The translations under genes were made by a program, and so were the position numbers. Shown here piece after piece: positions 1 through 6,652 of a DNA stretch of 11,821 nt (its first letter is position 1; each line of letters opens with the position of its first letter). This DNA comes from WYZ-LMO11 sp964617245 (lineage in GTDB: Archaea; Thermoproteota; Methanomethylicia; Methanomethylicales; Methanomethylicaceae), in assembly GCA_964617245.1 (NCBI GenBank), contig CAZTWF010000090.1, positions 1-11,821 on the forward strand. Direction: 5' to 3'. The notes under the pieces were generated by a model, which saw only the letters and a list, made by a program, of their open reading frames with translations, searched no databases and was not told the origin of the DNA.

Positions 1-635
1 GCATTAGCATAAGTATTAACATATTTTATTTCATATATTTTATTATCTTTTTCTAATAATAATTTTCTATTACTCAAATCAATATCATTATCTTTTATAC
101 TTAATACTAAATTTCCAAATCTATCTATAAATATTATTTCACATTCTATAAAATCTTTATGAATTAATTTAAAGAATTCTAAATCATTAAATTTATTAAT
201 TTTTTCTCCTATTTTTTCAAAATTTTTTTCTTTTGCAAGAAAAGCTGCTGTTGGTGCAAATATATCTCTTCCATGAAATGTTGATGATATATAGGGCAAG
301 GATATTTTTGTTTCTCTTATTTCTATTATACCATCTTCTTTTGCAGCTGGAATTAATATACCATTATCTGGACCTATAAAATAATAATTTTTTGTTTTTA
401 TAGCAATAGCTTTTCTTTCAGAACCAACACCAGGATCAACTATTGCCATATGAATAGTTTCTTTTGGAAAGAATTTATATGATGAATATAAAACAAAAGC
501 TCCACTTTTTATATCAAATGGAGGAATATCTGAGCTTATTTCAATAATATCTACATTTGGAGCTATTGTTTTTATCACTCCTTTAATAATTCCATTATAT
601 GGACTTCCAAAATCTGTTATTAATGTTATAATCAT
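1..635 (-). CDS. S-adenosylmethionine hydrolase (SAM hydroxide adenosyltransferase, DUF62), 3' end cut off by the window
   Basis: Members of this family split S-adenosylmethionine with water into adenosine and methionine in the cytoplasm; relatives are fluorinases and chlorinases, but archaeal members are hydrolases. I translated 211 codons from ATG at 635 to the window edge. Motifs in order: TDFG at 7-10, Y13/G15, VDPGVG at 66-71 with R74, GPDNG at 88-92, TFHGRDIFAP at 119-128, and the start of the C-terminal beta domain, DRFGNLVLSI. D67, R74 and H121 match the Asp-Arg-His triad known for the hydrolase group, so it looks active. The family is usually about 255-280 residues, so roughly 50-60 are missing beyond the left edge. 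There is no Shine-Dalgarno before the ATG, and a TATA box is centred 25 bp upstream, so the mRNA is probably leaderless. It is divergent from the aminotransferase at 712. The family assignment is firm; the physiological role is not known. Confidence 0.9.
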   Translation of the reverse strand, partial: MIITLITDFGSPYNGIIKGVIKTIAPNVDIIEISSDIPPFDIKSGAFVLYSSYKFFPKETIHMAIVDPGVGSERKAIAIKTKNYYFIGPDNGILIPAAKEDGIIEIRETKISLPYISSTFHGRDIFAPTAAFLAKEKNFEKIGEKINKFNDLEFFKLIHKDFIECEIIFIDRFGNLVLSIKDNDIDLSNRKLLLEKDNKIYEIKYVNTYAN

Positions 636-711
636 AATATTTCTTAACGAGAAGTTTATATATAAAATTTAATTAAAATATAGAATTCAATTAAAAGAGG
701 TGTAATAATTA
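636..711. promoter_or_regulatory. Divergent promoter region with one palindromic TATA box
   Basis: The 12-bp element TTTATATATAAA at 655-666 is a perfect palindrome. Its centre (660.5) lies 25 bp from the minus-strand ATG at 635, the spacing expected for a leaderless transcript. In the plus direction a start site about 26 bp away (near 686) would give a leader of about 26 nt that contains the Shine-Dalgarno at 697-702. One box could therefore serve both genes. Positions are read from the sequence; transcription starts are inferred. Confidence 0.55.
697..702 (+). promoter_or_regulatory. Shine-Dalgarno site of the aminotransferase
   Basis: GAGGTG, nine bases before the ATG at 712, matches the complement of the archaeal 16S rRNA 3' end (GGAGGTGA). 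It supports ATG 712 as the start. Confidence 0.75.
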
Positions 712-1863
712 ATGATACATGATCTCTTAATGATACCTGGTCCAACAAATGTTTCAGAAAGAGTTTATGCAGCAATGTCTAAACCATTAATAAATCATAG
801 AGGAGAAGAATTCAGAAGATTATATATTCCATTATTGGAAAATCTGAAAAAGATATTTCAAACAGAAAATGATGTATTTATACTTACGTCTTCTGGTACT
901 GGAGGAGTAGAATGTGCTGCAAGTAATATTCTTTTACCAAATGAAAAAATAATAGTTCCTGTATTTGGAACTTTTAGTGAAAGATTTTCTGAAGCTTTTA
1001 AAACACATGGTTGTAATGTTATTGAAATTAAAATTAATCTAGGAGATGCTCCATTATTAGAACATATAGAAGATGCAATAAAGAAAAATCCAGATACAAA
1101 AGCTATAGGTATTGTATATAATGAAACAGCTACAGGTGTTACTGTAAGAGATTTACCAAAAATATGTGAAATTGCTAAAGATAATGGTATGATAACTATT
1201 GTTGATGCAATATCAATTCTTGCAGGAGATGATCTTCCAGTAGATAAATGGAATATAGATGTATGTATAGGAGCATCTCAAAAATGTCTTGCAGCTCCTC
1301 CAGGATTAGCTTTTATTTCTATAAGTAAAGATGCATGGAAAATGATAGAAAGAGCAACACCAAGAAGTGATTACTTTAATTTAATAAAATATAGAGAATA
1401 TAGAGATAAACAAAGAGAAACTCCATTTACTCCTGCTATTAATTTATTTTATGCTTTAGATGAAGCAATTAAAATGATTCTTGAATATGGATTAGAAAAA
1501 TGGATAGAAAGACATAAAATTTCTTCAAAAGCATATTATTCAGCATTTTCTTCTATGAGACTTCCACTTTTTGCTAAGGAATATTGTAGATCTAATACAG
1601 TAATAACTATTAGTATGCCAAATGGAATATCAGGAAGAAAACTTAGAGAATTATTATTAAGTAAATATGGAATATCAGTTGCTTCAGGTTTTGGAGAATT
1701 AAAAGATAAAATAATTAGAATAGGAAATATTGGAATTATAAATGCAAGAAATGTACTTGCTACAATATCTTCTATAGAATCTTCATTATATGAACTTGGT
1801 TATAATATAGATCCTGGTATTGGAGTAAGTAAAGCCATACCTATAATTAAAGAACTTGAATAA
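712..1863 (+). CDS. Class V PLP-dependent aminotransferase (alanine-glyoxylate / serine-pyruvate type)
   Basis: A fold-type I PLP enzyme of the family that moves an amino group between alanine or serine and glyoxylate or pyruvate; archaeal relatives can have broad substrate range, so the exact substrates cannot be told from sequence. The 383 residues match the usual length of about 380. Visible motifs: IPGPTNV at 8-14, the phosphate-binding loop SSGTGGVE at 60-67, VDAIS at 164-168 with D165 expected to contact the pyridine nitrogen, SQKCL at 189-193 with K191 as the Schiff-base lysine, and RIGNIG at 337-342, where R337 is the likely substrate-carboxylate arginine. Relatives often read RIGHMG there. 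The start at 712 has a good Shine-Dalgarno and places IPGPT near the N terminus as usual. It converges on hypD with a 10-base spacer. Confidence 0.9.
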   Translation: MIHDLLMIPGPTNVSERVYAAMSKPLINHRGEEFRRLYIPLLENLKKIFQTENDVFILTSSGTGGVECAASNILLPNEKIIVPVFGTFSERFSEAFKTHGCNVIEIKINLGDAPLLEHIEDAIKKNPDTKAIGIVYNETATGVTVRDLPKICEIAKDNGMITIVDAISILAGDDLPVDKWNIDVCIGASQKCLAAPPGLAFISISKDAWKMIERATPRSDYFNLIKYREYRDKQRETPFTPAINLFYALDEAIKMILEYGLEKWIERHKISSKAYYSAFSSMRLPLFAKEYCRSNTVITISMPNGISGRKLRELLLSKYGISVASGFGELKDKIIRIGNIGIINARNVLATISSIESSLYELGYNIDPGIGVSKAIPIIKELE

Positions 1864-1890
1864 TATTTTTTATTTATATTTTATATTTAT
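1864..1890 (+). terminator. T-rich 3' end signal after the aminotransferase (candidate)
   Basis: T6 at 1866-1871 is followed by further T-rich blocks (for example 1878-1882) directly after the stop codon. Archaeal termination, including that aided by aCPSF1/FttA, uses U-rich RNA, so this could end the plus-strand transcript. The A/T-rich background makes it weak, and it overlaps the end of hypD. No hairpin is apparent. Confidence 0.35.
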
Positions 1891-2959
1891 AAGCAATAGA
1901 ACATGCTCCTTCAAAACTTACCATACATGGACCTATGGGATGATTTGGATTACATATTTTTCCAAATAAAGGACAATCATATGGACTTATAATTCCTTTG
2001 AGAACATCTCCACATCTACAACCTTCTGGCATATAATCTACTGGTGTTATATTCATATTAAATATTTCAATTGCATCATATTCTTCATATTCTTTTTTTA
2101 ATTTTAATCCAGAATTTTCAATTAAACCTATTCCTCTCCACCATGAATTCTTTATTTCAAATACTTTATTTAATGTATTTAATGCAATTATATTTCCTTC
2201 TTCTTTTACTGCTCTACTATATTCATTATAAACATAATATGTTTCTTCTTTTATTTGTTCTATAATATTTAATATTCCAATAATAACATCTAAAGGCTCA
2301 AATCCTGCTATACACATAGGTTTTTTATACTTTTCAGCAATTTTTCTATAAGGTTTTACTCCTATAATTGTTGAAACATGACCAGGACAAATAAATCCAT
2401 CTATTTTATGTCCTGTTTTTAATAAAAATTCCATTGCTGGTGGTATAAGCTTATGAGTTATAAATACACTAAAATTCTTTGGAGGTTCTTTTAATATTTC
2501 TATAGCAGTTGTAGGAGCTGTTGTTTCAAAACCAATAGAAAAATGTACTACTTTTTTATTTTCTCTTTTTGCTATTTCTATACTTTCTAAAATACTATAA
2601 ACAATTCTTATATCTCCTCCCATGGATTTTGCTTCTATTAATGATGTTTTTACTCCTGGTACTCTAAAAATATCACCAAAAGTTGTTATTATTATATTTT
2701 CCTTTAATGATAATTCTGCTAGAGCATCTATTTCACTTGCTGGTGTTACACAAACTGGACATCCAGGTCCTGATATAACTTCAATATTTTCAGGTAATAA
2801 ACTTCTAATTCCAAAATGAGTTATTGTCCATTCATGAGTTCCACATACATGCATTATTTTTATTTTTCCTAAATTTTTTGATTCTTCTTTTATTTTTCTT
2901 ATAACTTTTCTAATTATTTCTTTATTTCTAAATTGAATTAATAGCTCATCATTTTCCAT
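1874..2959 (-). CDS. hypD: [NiFe] hydrogenase maturation protein HypD
   Basis: HypD is the cytoplasmic iron-sulfur scaffold that, with HypC, assembles the Fe(CN)2CO unit of [NiFe] hydrogenases. The 361 residues are the normal length. Diagnostic blocks are MHVCGTHE at 36-43 (C39), GPGCPVCVTP at 64-73 (C67, C70), and the C-terminal cysteine region with GCRCGDV (C314, C316), CPLFGKIC (C329, C336) and GPCMVSFEGAC (C345, C353), which supplies the [4Fe-4S] ligands and redox cysteines. All conserved cysteines are present, so it should be functional. The ATG at 2959 lies inside hypC and overlaps it by 22 bases, which suggests translational coupling and places it second in a hypCD operon. No hypA, hypB, hypE or hypF is visible here. 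Confidence 0.96.
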   Translation of the reverse strand: MENDELLIQFRNKEIIRKVIRKIKEESKNLGKIKIMHVCGTHEWTITHFGIRSLLPENIEVISGPGCPVCVTPASEIDALAELSLKENIIITTFGDIFRVPGVKTSLIEAKSMGGDIRIVYSILESIEIAKRENKKVVHFSIGFETTAPTTAIEILKEPPKNFSVFITHKLIPPAMEFLLKTGHKIDGFICPGHVSTIIGVKPYRKIAEKYKKPMCIAGFEPLDVIIGILNIIEQIKEETYYVYNEYSRAVKEEGNIIALNTLNKVFEIKNSWWRGIGLIENSGLKLKKEYEEYDAIEIFNMNITPVDYMPEGCRCGDVLKGIISPYDCPLFGKICNPNHPIGPCMVSFEGACSIAYKYKI

Positions 2960-3150
2960 AGTTCTATCAGCTCTTTTGCTTCTTCTTCATTTATTTTTGC
3001 TATAGCATATCCAGTATGTATTAAAACATAATCTCCTTCTTTTACATCTTTTACTAAAGCAATAGATGTTTCTTTTCTTATTCCACCTATTTCTACTTCA
3101 GCTATTTCTCCTTTTATTTTAATAATTTTAGCAGGAATTGCAAGACACAA
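2938..3150 (-). CDS. hypC: [NiFe] hydrogenase maturation chaperone HypC
   Basis: HypC carries the Fe(CN)2CO group with HypD and hands it to the hydrogenase large subunit precursor. The protein is 70 residues, typical for the family, and begins MCLAIPAKI; the cysteine right after the initiator is essential and becomes N-terminal after Met removal. The C2 requirement fixes the start at the TTG codon 3150-3148, which has AAGGTG seven bases upstream. The body shows the usual OB-like strands, including GDYVLIHTGYAI. Its 3' end overlaps hypD by 22 bases. It is divergent from the phosphoesterase at 3205. Confidence 0.96.
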   Translation of the reverse strand: MCLAIPAKIIKIKGEIAEVEIGGIRKETSIALVKDVKEGDYVLIHTGYAIAKINEEEAKELIELWKMMSY

Positions 3151-3157
3151 TTTTGAG

Positions 3158-3163
3158 CACCTT
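3158..3163 (-). promoter_or_regulatory. Shine-Dalgarno site of hypC
   Basis: On the minus strand this reads AAGGTG, seven bases before the TTG start at 3150. It supports the unusual start codon that the N-terminal cysteine also demands. Confidence 0.75.
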
Positions 3164-3204
3164 ATAAGATTAAATTTAAAAGCTAATAAATAATTATAAC
3201 TAAT
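3164..3204. promoter_or_regulatory. Divergent promoter region hypCD / phosphoesterase
   Basis: The spacer between the two starts is A/T-rich. The palindrome TTAAATTTAA at 3170-3179 lies about 30 bp before the ATG at 3205 and could be the TATA box of a nearly leaderless phosphoesterase mRNA. In the other direction, the A/T block around 3185-3198 would start hypC transcription near 3164, leaving a short leader with the Shine-Dalgarno. The boxes are inferred from spacing only. Confidence 0.4.
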
Positions 3205-3852
3205 ATGAAAATTTTAGCTTTATCTGATATACATGGAAATGAATATAATTTAAGAAAAATATTATTAGAAAATAAAAATAATATTGATGCTATAACAATT
3301 TCAGGAGATATAACAAATTTTGGAAATTATAATGATTTAAAAAATATATTAGATATTATTGATGAAATAAGAATTCCATATTTTTATATATTAGGGAATT
3401 GTGATCCTAAGGAATTTAAAAATGGAATAGAATCAAAAGGTATTTGTGTAGAATCAAAATGTGAAAAAATAGATAATATAACTATACTAGGTGCGGGGGG
3501 TTCTACTTTTACACCTTTTAATACATTATTTGAAATAAGTGAAGATGAATTAATTAATAATTTAAAAAAAGCAATTTGTGAAGAAATTACTATTTTATTA
3601 ACTCATAATCCACCATATGCATCTATTGTAGATCTTACAAAATATAAAATTCATGTTGGAAGTAAAAAATTAAGAGAATTTATATTACAATATTCTCCTA
3701 AAATTTATCAATGTGGACATATACATGAAGCTAGAGGAAAAGAAATTATTGGAAATACTTTAGTTTTTAATCCAGGTCCTGTAATAAGAGGTTATTATGC
3801 TATTATAGATTTAAAAAATCTTAATATTGAATTAAAATCTATTTCATTATAA
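3205..3852 (+). CDS. Calcineurin-like metallophosphoesterase
   Basis: A cytoplasmic, two-metal phosphoesterase of the compact YfcE/MJ0936-like kind; such proteins act on phosphodiesters or phosphomonoesters, and the natural substrate cannot be named. Metal-binding motifs are complete in 215 residues: DIHGN at 8-12 (D8, H10), GDITN at 34-38 (D35), GNCD at 64-67 (N65), LTHNPPY at 132-138 (H134) and GHIHEARG at 171-178 (H172, H174). NPGPVIRG at 189-196 is the usual C-terminal signature. There is no Shine-Dalgarno before ATG 3205, so the mRNA is probably leaderless. Its last 14 bases overlap the 3' end of the opposite-strand CYTH gene. A short G6 run at 3495-3500 gives rare GCG-GGG codons but leaves the frame intact. 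Confidence 0.9.
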   Translation: MKILALSDIHGNEYNLRKILLENKNNIDAITISGDITNFGNYNDLKNILDIIDEIRIPYFYILGNCDPKEFKNGIESKGICVESKCEKIDNITILGAGGSTFTPFNTLFEISEDELINNLKKAICEEITILLTHNPPYASIVDLTKYKIHVGSKKLREFILQYSPKIYQCGHIHEARGKEIIGNTLVFNPGPVIRGYYAIIDLKNLNIELKSISL

Positions 3853-4318
3853 GTTCAAGATATGTTTTTTCTGTATATTCTTTTATACCAAGTATTTTCA
3901 TTATATTGAAAATTTCTTCTTCATTTCCTTCTATTTCTATAAATTTTCCAAGATTTTCTACATCATCAATAAAAATTTTTAAATTTCCTAAGGAAAATTC
4001 TTTTCTTTTCTTTCTTATTATACATACTTTTTTAAATCCAAGTCTTTCTAATATTTCAATTATTGATTCTTCAACTTTTGTTTCAATTTCTTCTCTTTTC
4101 TTTATTTTTCCTTCTTCTCTTCTTCCTTTAAAAGTTAATATAAAATTATTTTCTTCTCTTCTTAATCTTAAAGCTTCATCAGTTTCTTTAAAATCTCTAC
4201 ATGGATGATTAAAATAAATATCTTCTTGAAATACTTCTCTTAAAAAAATTCCATTATTTTCAATAATTTTATTACTTAAATCTTCTTCTATTTTTGCTTT
4301 TATTTCTATTTCTTTCAT
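3839..4318 (-). CDS. CYTH domain protein (class IV adenylate cyclase / thiamine-triphosphatase-like)
   Basis: CYTH proteins form a triphosphate tunnel lined by acidic and basic residues; known members make cAMP or hydrolyse thiamine triphosphate or inorganic triphosphate. The archaeal CyaB-like group is often annotated as adenylate cyclase, but triphosphatase activity is at least as likely. The 159-residue protein starts MKEIEIKAK, with the ExExK signature as E3, E5 and K7. Further family traits are EALRLRRE (about 48-55), LTFKG (about 61-65), a KKREEIE segment, IRKKR, and IDDVENLGKFIEIE near the C terminus. The ATG at 4318 leaves ExExK at the very N terminus, as is normal, and has no Shine-Dalgarno, so a leaderless start is likely. 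It converges on the phosphoesterase with a 14-base overlap. Confidence 0.87.
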   Translation of the reverse strand: MKEIEIKAKIEEDLSNKIIENNGIFLREVFQEDIYFNHPCRDFKETDEALRLRREENNFILTFKGRREEGKIKKREEIETKVEESIIEILERLGFKKVCIIRKKRKEFSLGNLKIFIDDVENLGKFIEIEGNEEEIFNIMKILGIKEYTEKTYLELIMK

Positions 4319-4371
4319 AGCAAAAAAATTTTATAGCTCATATTTAGTTTTTCCTCTATTGGTGTATTTAA
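4319..4371. promoter_or_regulatory. Divergent promoter region CYTH / FKBP
   Basis: For the minus gene the A/T block near 4337-4347 lies about 25 bp from ATG 4318, fitting a leaderless start. For the plus gene, TTTTATA around 4329-4335 would give a short leader containing GGTG at 4361-4364, seven bases before ATG 4372. All start sites are inferred. Confidence 0.4.
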
Positions 4372-5154
4372 ATGAGTATAAAAAATGGAGATTTTGTACT
4401 AGTAGATTATATACTTAAAGTAAAAGATACTGGAGAAGTATTTGATGTAACAATAGAAGAAGAAGCTAAAGCTACTAATGTATATAATCCAGAGATTATC
4501 TATGAACCAAGACTTATAATTGTAGGTGAGGGATGGGTAATAAAAGGATTAGAAGAAGCTCTAATTGATATGCAAGAAGGATCAGAAAAAACCATAGAAA
4601 TACCTCCTGAAAAAGCCTTTGGTGAAAGAGATCCTTCAAAAGTAAAAACTATTTCTGCTAGAGAATTAACAAAACAAGGAATAACTCCAAGACCAGGAAT
4701 GAGAATTAATATAAATGGAGCCATGGCTATAATTAGAAGTGTTGGAAGTGGAAGAGTTATAGTTGATTTCAATCATCCTCTATCTGGAAAAGTCATAATT
4801 TCAAAAATAATAGTGAGAAAAATAATTACAGATACTATAGAAAAAATAAGAGAATTAATACATATGAGAATTAGAAATATACCAAAAGAAAAATTCATAA
4901 TTTCAAAAATTGATAGTATTCTTACTATAGAAATGCCTGAAGAAACTTTCTTAATGGATGATATAAAATATATTAAAAGAGGAATTGTAAGAGATATTGG
5001 AAAATACTTTAAAGATTTCACATCAGTACAATTCATAGAAACTTATAATATAAAGCCTAGAGAACAGCCTAAAGAACAACCAAAGGAAGAAGCTAAAGAA
5101 CAATCTGAAAAATTATCTGAAAAACCATCTGAAGAACAATCTACTAAAGAATAA
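4372..5154 (+). CDS. Long-type archaeal FKBP peptidyl-prolyl cis-trans isomerase (SlyD-like)
   Basis: It catalyses proline isomerisation and acts as a folding chaperone in the cytoplasm. Residues 1-85 and about 137-150 form the FKBP fold (GDFVLVDYILK, then GEGWVIKGLEEALIDM, then the IPPEKAFGERD strand and flap). The insert-in-flap chaperone domain occupies about 86-136, and the SlyD-type signature VDFNHPLSGK lies at 131-140. Residues about 150-228 form the extra C-terminal domain seen in long archaeal FKBPs such as the M. jannaschii 26-kDa type. Residues 229-260 are a low-complexity tail of Glu, Lys, Pro, Gln and Ser with repeated EQPK and SEK/SEE units, probably disordered. GGTG seven bases upstream supports the ATG. 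Its last 11 bases overlap the UPF0179 gene on the other strand. Confidence 0.93.
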   Translation: MSIKNGDFVLVDYILKVKDTGEVFDVTIEEEAKATNVYNPEIIYEPRLIIVGEGWVIKGLEEALIDMQEGSEKTIEIPPEKAFGERDPSKVKTISARELTKQGITPRPGMRININGAMAIIRSVGSGRVIVDFNHPLSGKVIISKIIVRKIITDTIEKIRELIHMRIRNIPKEKFIISKIDSILTIEMPEETFLMDDIKYIKRGIVRDIGKYFKDFTSVQFIETYNIKPREQPKEQPKEEAKEQSEKLSEKPSEEQSTKE

Positions 5155-5587
5155 TTACTTTAGCTTTTACAATTTCTTTTCCACAAAAAGCCATTTCAGA
5201 AATATCTTCTAATATTTTAATAATTTTTATTCTATCTCCTATATTCAATCCTAATGGTTTACATAAATCTCTTAATTTACATTTAAATTCATTACATTCA
5301 CTCCATGAAAATTTTATAATAGCTCCCTCTATAGCAATTTGTTTTCTTAAAGCAATTTCTATTGGTTCTTCTATTACTTTTACTATATTTATTTTTTCAT
5401 TAGATAATTGACAATAATGTTGTTTATCTCTTACTTCTATTACTTCATATTTTCTTCCTGGTACTAATTTTTCTAAACATATACTAAATAATTTACATGA
5501 TCTACATATATCTGGTGGATCAATAGCAATAAATTTCATTCCTTTTTTTGCATTTCCTAATAATGTTATTATTTCTTTTCTTTCCAT
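5144..5587 (-). CDS. UPF0179 family cysteine-rich protein of unknown function
   Basis: This 147-residue protein matches the archaeal UPF0179 family in layout: an N-terminal ITLLG strand, a CRSCKLFSIC cluster, PGRKYEVIEVRDKQHYC, and a second cysteine group near the C terminus. No biochemical role is established. Eight cysteines fall into two similar sets: C28-x2-C31-x5-C37 then C59, and C98-x4-C103-x5-C109 then C135. Two metal or iron-sulfur sites are therefore plausible, by inference only. It begins 12 bases after the egsA stop, so the two are probably cotranscribed; upstream there is only a weak AGGG. The 3' end overlaps the FKBP gene by 11 bases. No signal peptide or membrane segment is visible. 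Confidence 0.8.
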   Translation of the reverse strand: MERKEIITLLGNAKKGMKFIAIDPPDICRSCKLFSICLEKLVPGRKYEVIEVRDKQHYCQLSNEKINIVKVIEEPIEIALRKQIAIEGAIIKFSWSECNEFKCKLRDLCKPLGLNIGDRIKIIKILEDISEMAFCGKEIVKAKVIIL

Positions 5588-5599
5588 AAGAAACCCTAA

Positions 5600-6640
5600 T
5601 TATTCAATTACACCAGTAACTTCTGCAACTTTTTTTGCAGCTTCTCTTGTAATTCCTTTTTCTCCTAATATTGTATATCTTTCAGGTCTTATTGTATGAG
5701 CAATTGTTAATGCTTCAATTATATCTTCATTATTAACTCCTAATTCTTTTGCTGTTACAGGAGCTCCAACTTTTTTTAAAACTCCTTTTATTTTCTTCCA
5801 ATTTCCACCATGTAAATACATCATCATTATTGTTCCTATTCCACATCTTTCTCCATGAAATGTTTTATTTTTTGTAATTTTTTCTAAAGCATGAGCAAAT
5901 AAATGTTCAGAACCACTACAAGGTCTACTACTTCCAGCAATACACATAGCATAACCACAACTTATTAATGCTTCTAATAATACTCTTAAACCTGCTTCTG
6001 AATTTTTTGCAATAAGCTCTGAATTTTTTGCAACTAATCTTGCAGACATTAATGCTAAAGAAGCTGAATATTCTCCATAATATTCTCCTTTAAGTCTATG
6101 TGCTAATCTCCAATCTCTTACAGCTGTAAATTTAGCAATAATATCTCCTACACCACTTACTAAATGTCTTTTTGAAATTTTTATTATTATATCTGTATCT
6201 GCTATAAGTGCAATTGGAGGATGAGCCATAATAGAAGTAGATCCATTATCTTTTTTTATTGAAGCAATTGGTGATGAAATTCCATCATGAGATGGAGATG
6301 TAGGAACACTTATAAATGATATACCTTTATTAAAAGAAGAAAGTTTAGCAACATCAATTGTTTTTCCTCCACCTACTCCTATTACAATTTTTGCTTTTGT
6401 TTTTTCTATTATTTCTTCAACTTTTTTTACTTCTTCAAATGTAGATTCTTTTACACAAAATAAATCAAATGAAAATTCCTTTAGATTTTCTGTTACTCTA
6501 TCTGCTATGGTTTTTGTAAATCCTTCACCACATAGTATTAATAATTTACTTTCACTATTTATCTTCTTAATTATATCATTAATTTTTGTTAATACTCCAG
6601 AACCAATTATTACAAATCTTGGTAAATTAATTTCATGAAT
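5600..6640 (-). CDS. egsA: sn-glycerol-1-phosphate dehydrogenase (EgsA), with an apparent ATT start
   Basis: It reduces dihydroxyacetone phosphate to sn-glycerol-1-phosphate with NAD(P)H and so sets the stereochemistry of archaeal membrane lipids. The frame is open without a stop well above the first ATG codon (6229), and that upstream part encodes conserved family sequence: HEINLPRFVIIGSG (2-15), GVGGGKTIDVAK (88-99, nucleotide-binding) and ISVPTSPSHDGISSPIAS (110-127). After M138 come IADTDII with D148, SGSEHLFAHALE (H246, H250) and FHGERCGIG (H262), which supply the Zn ligands. From ATT at 6640-6638 the protein is 346 residues, the usual family length. No ATG, GTG or TTG occurs in frame between the upstream TGA (6669-6667) and M138. 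ATT has a G-rich Shine-Dalgarno in front, so I prefer it; a one-base error in the G run or at the start codon is the alternative. It probably forms an operon with UPF0179. Confidence 0.9.
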   Translation of the reverse strand: MHEINLPRFVIIGSGVLTKINDIIKKINSESKLLILCGEGFTKTIADRVTENLKEFSFDLFCVKESTFEEVKKVEEIIEKTKAKIVIGVGGGKTIDVAKLSSFNKGISFISVPTSPSHDGISSPIASIKKDNGSTSIMAHPPIALIADTDIIIKISKRHLVSGVGDIIAKFTAVRDWRLAHRLKGEYYGEYSASLALMSARLVAKNSELIAKNSEAGLRVLLEALISCGYAMCIAGSSRPCSGSEHLFAHALEKITKNKTFHGERCGIGTIMMMYLHGGNWKKIKGVLKKVGAPVTAKELGVNNEDIIEALTIAHTIRPERYTILGEKGITREAAKKVAEVTGVIE

Positions 6641-6652
6641 TTTCTCTCCCCC
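6641..6652 (-). promoter_or_regulatory. G-rich Shine-Dalgarno of egsA
   Basis: On the minus strand this reads GGGGGAGAGAAA directly before the ATT at 6640. GGGGAG can pair with the 16S rRNA 3' end and ends six bases before ATT. Such a G run is rare in this A/T-rich window, and it is also the place where a homopolymer error could hide. Confidence 0.5.

Noticed and set aside
2071..2265. Hydrophobic 64-residue plus-strand ORF opposite hypD, rich in Leu and Phe.
   Set aside because: It is the antisense image of A/T-rich, Lys/Glu/Asn-rich hypD codons; no ribosome site or promoter supports it.
3495..3500. G6 run in an A/T-rich gene, a possible sequencing error.
   Set aside because: The phosphoesterase frame is intact on both sides and all catalytic motifs are in one frame, so no error need be assumed.
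3906..4208. 100-residue plus-strand ORF rich in Ser, Phe and Ile opposite the CYTH gene.
   Set aside because: Complement of GAA/AAA-rich coding sequence; the CYTH frame has recognisable family motifs and this one has none.
4500..5036. Two minus-strand ORFs opposite the FKBP gene.
   Set aside because: Antisense shadows; the plus-strand frame carries the complete FKBP and insert-in-flap signatures.
5996..6037. Tandem 21-base near-repeat in egsA giving LVAKNSE-LIAKNSE.
   Set aside because: From memory of the family, EgsA proteins have a segment of similar length and pattern here, so it looks like convergence of A/T-rich codons and not an insertion.
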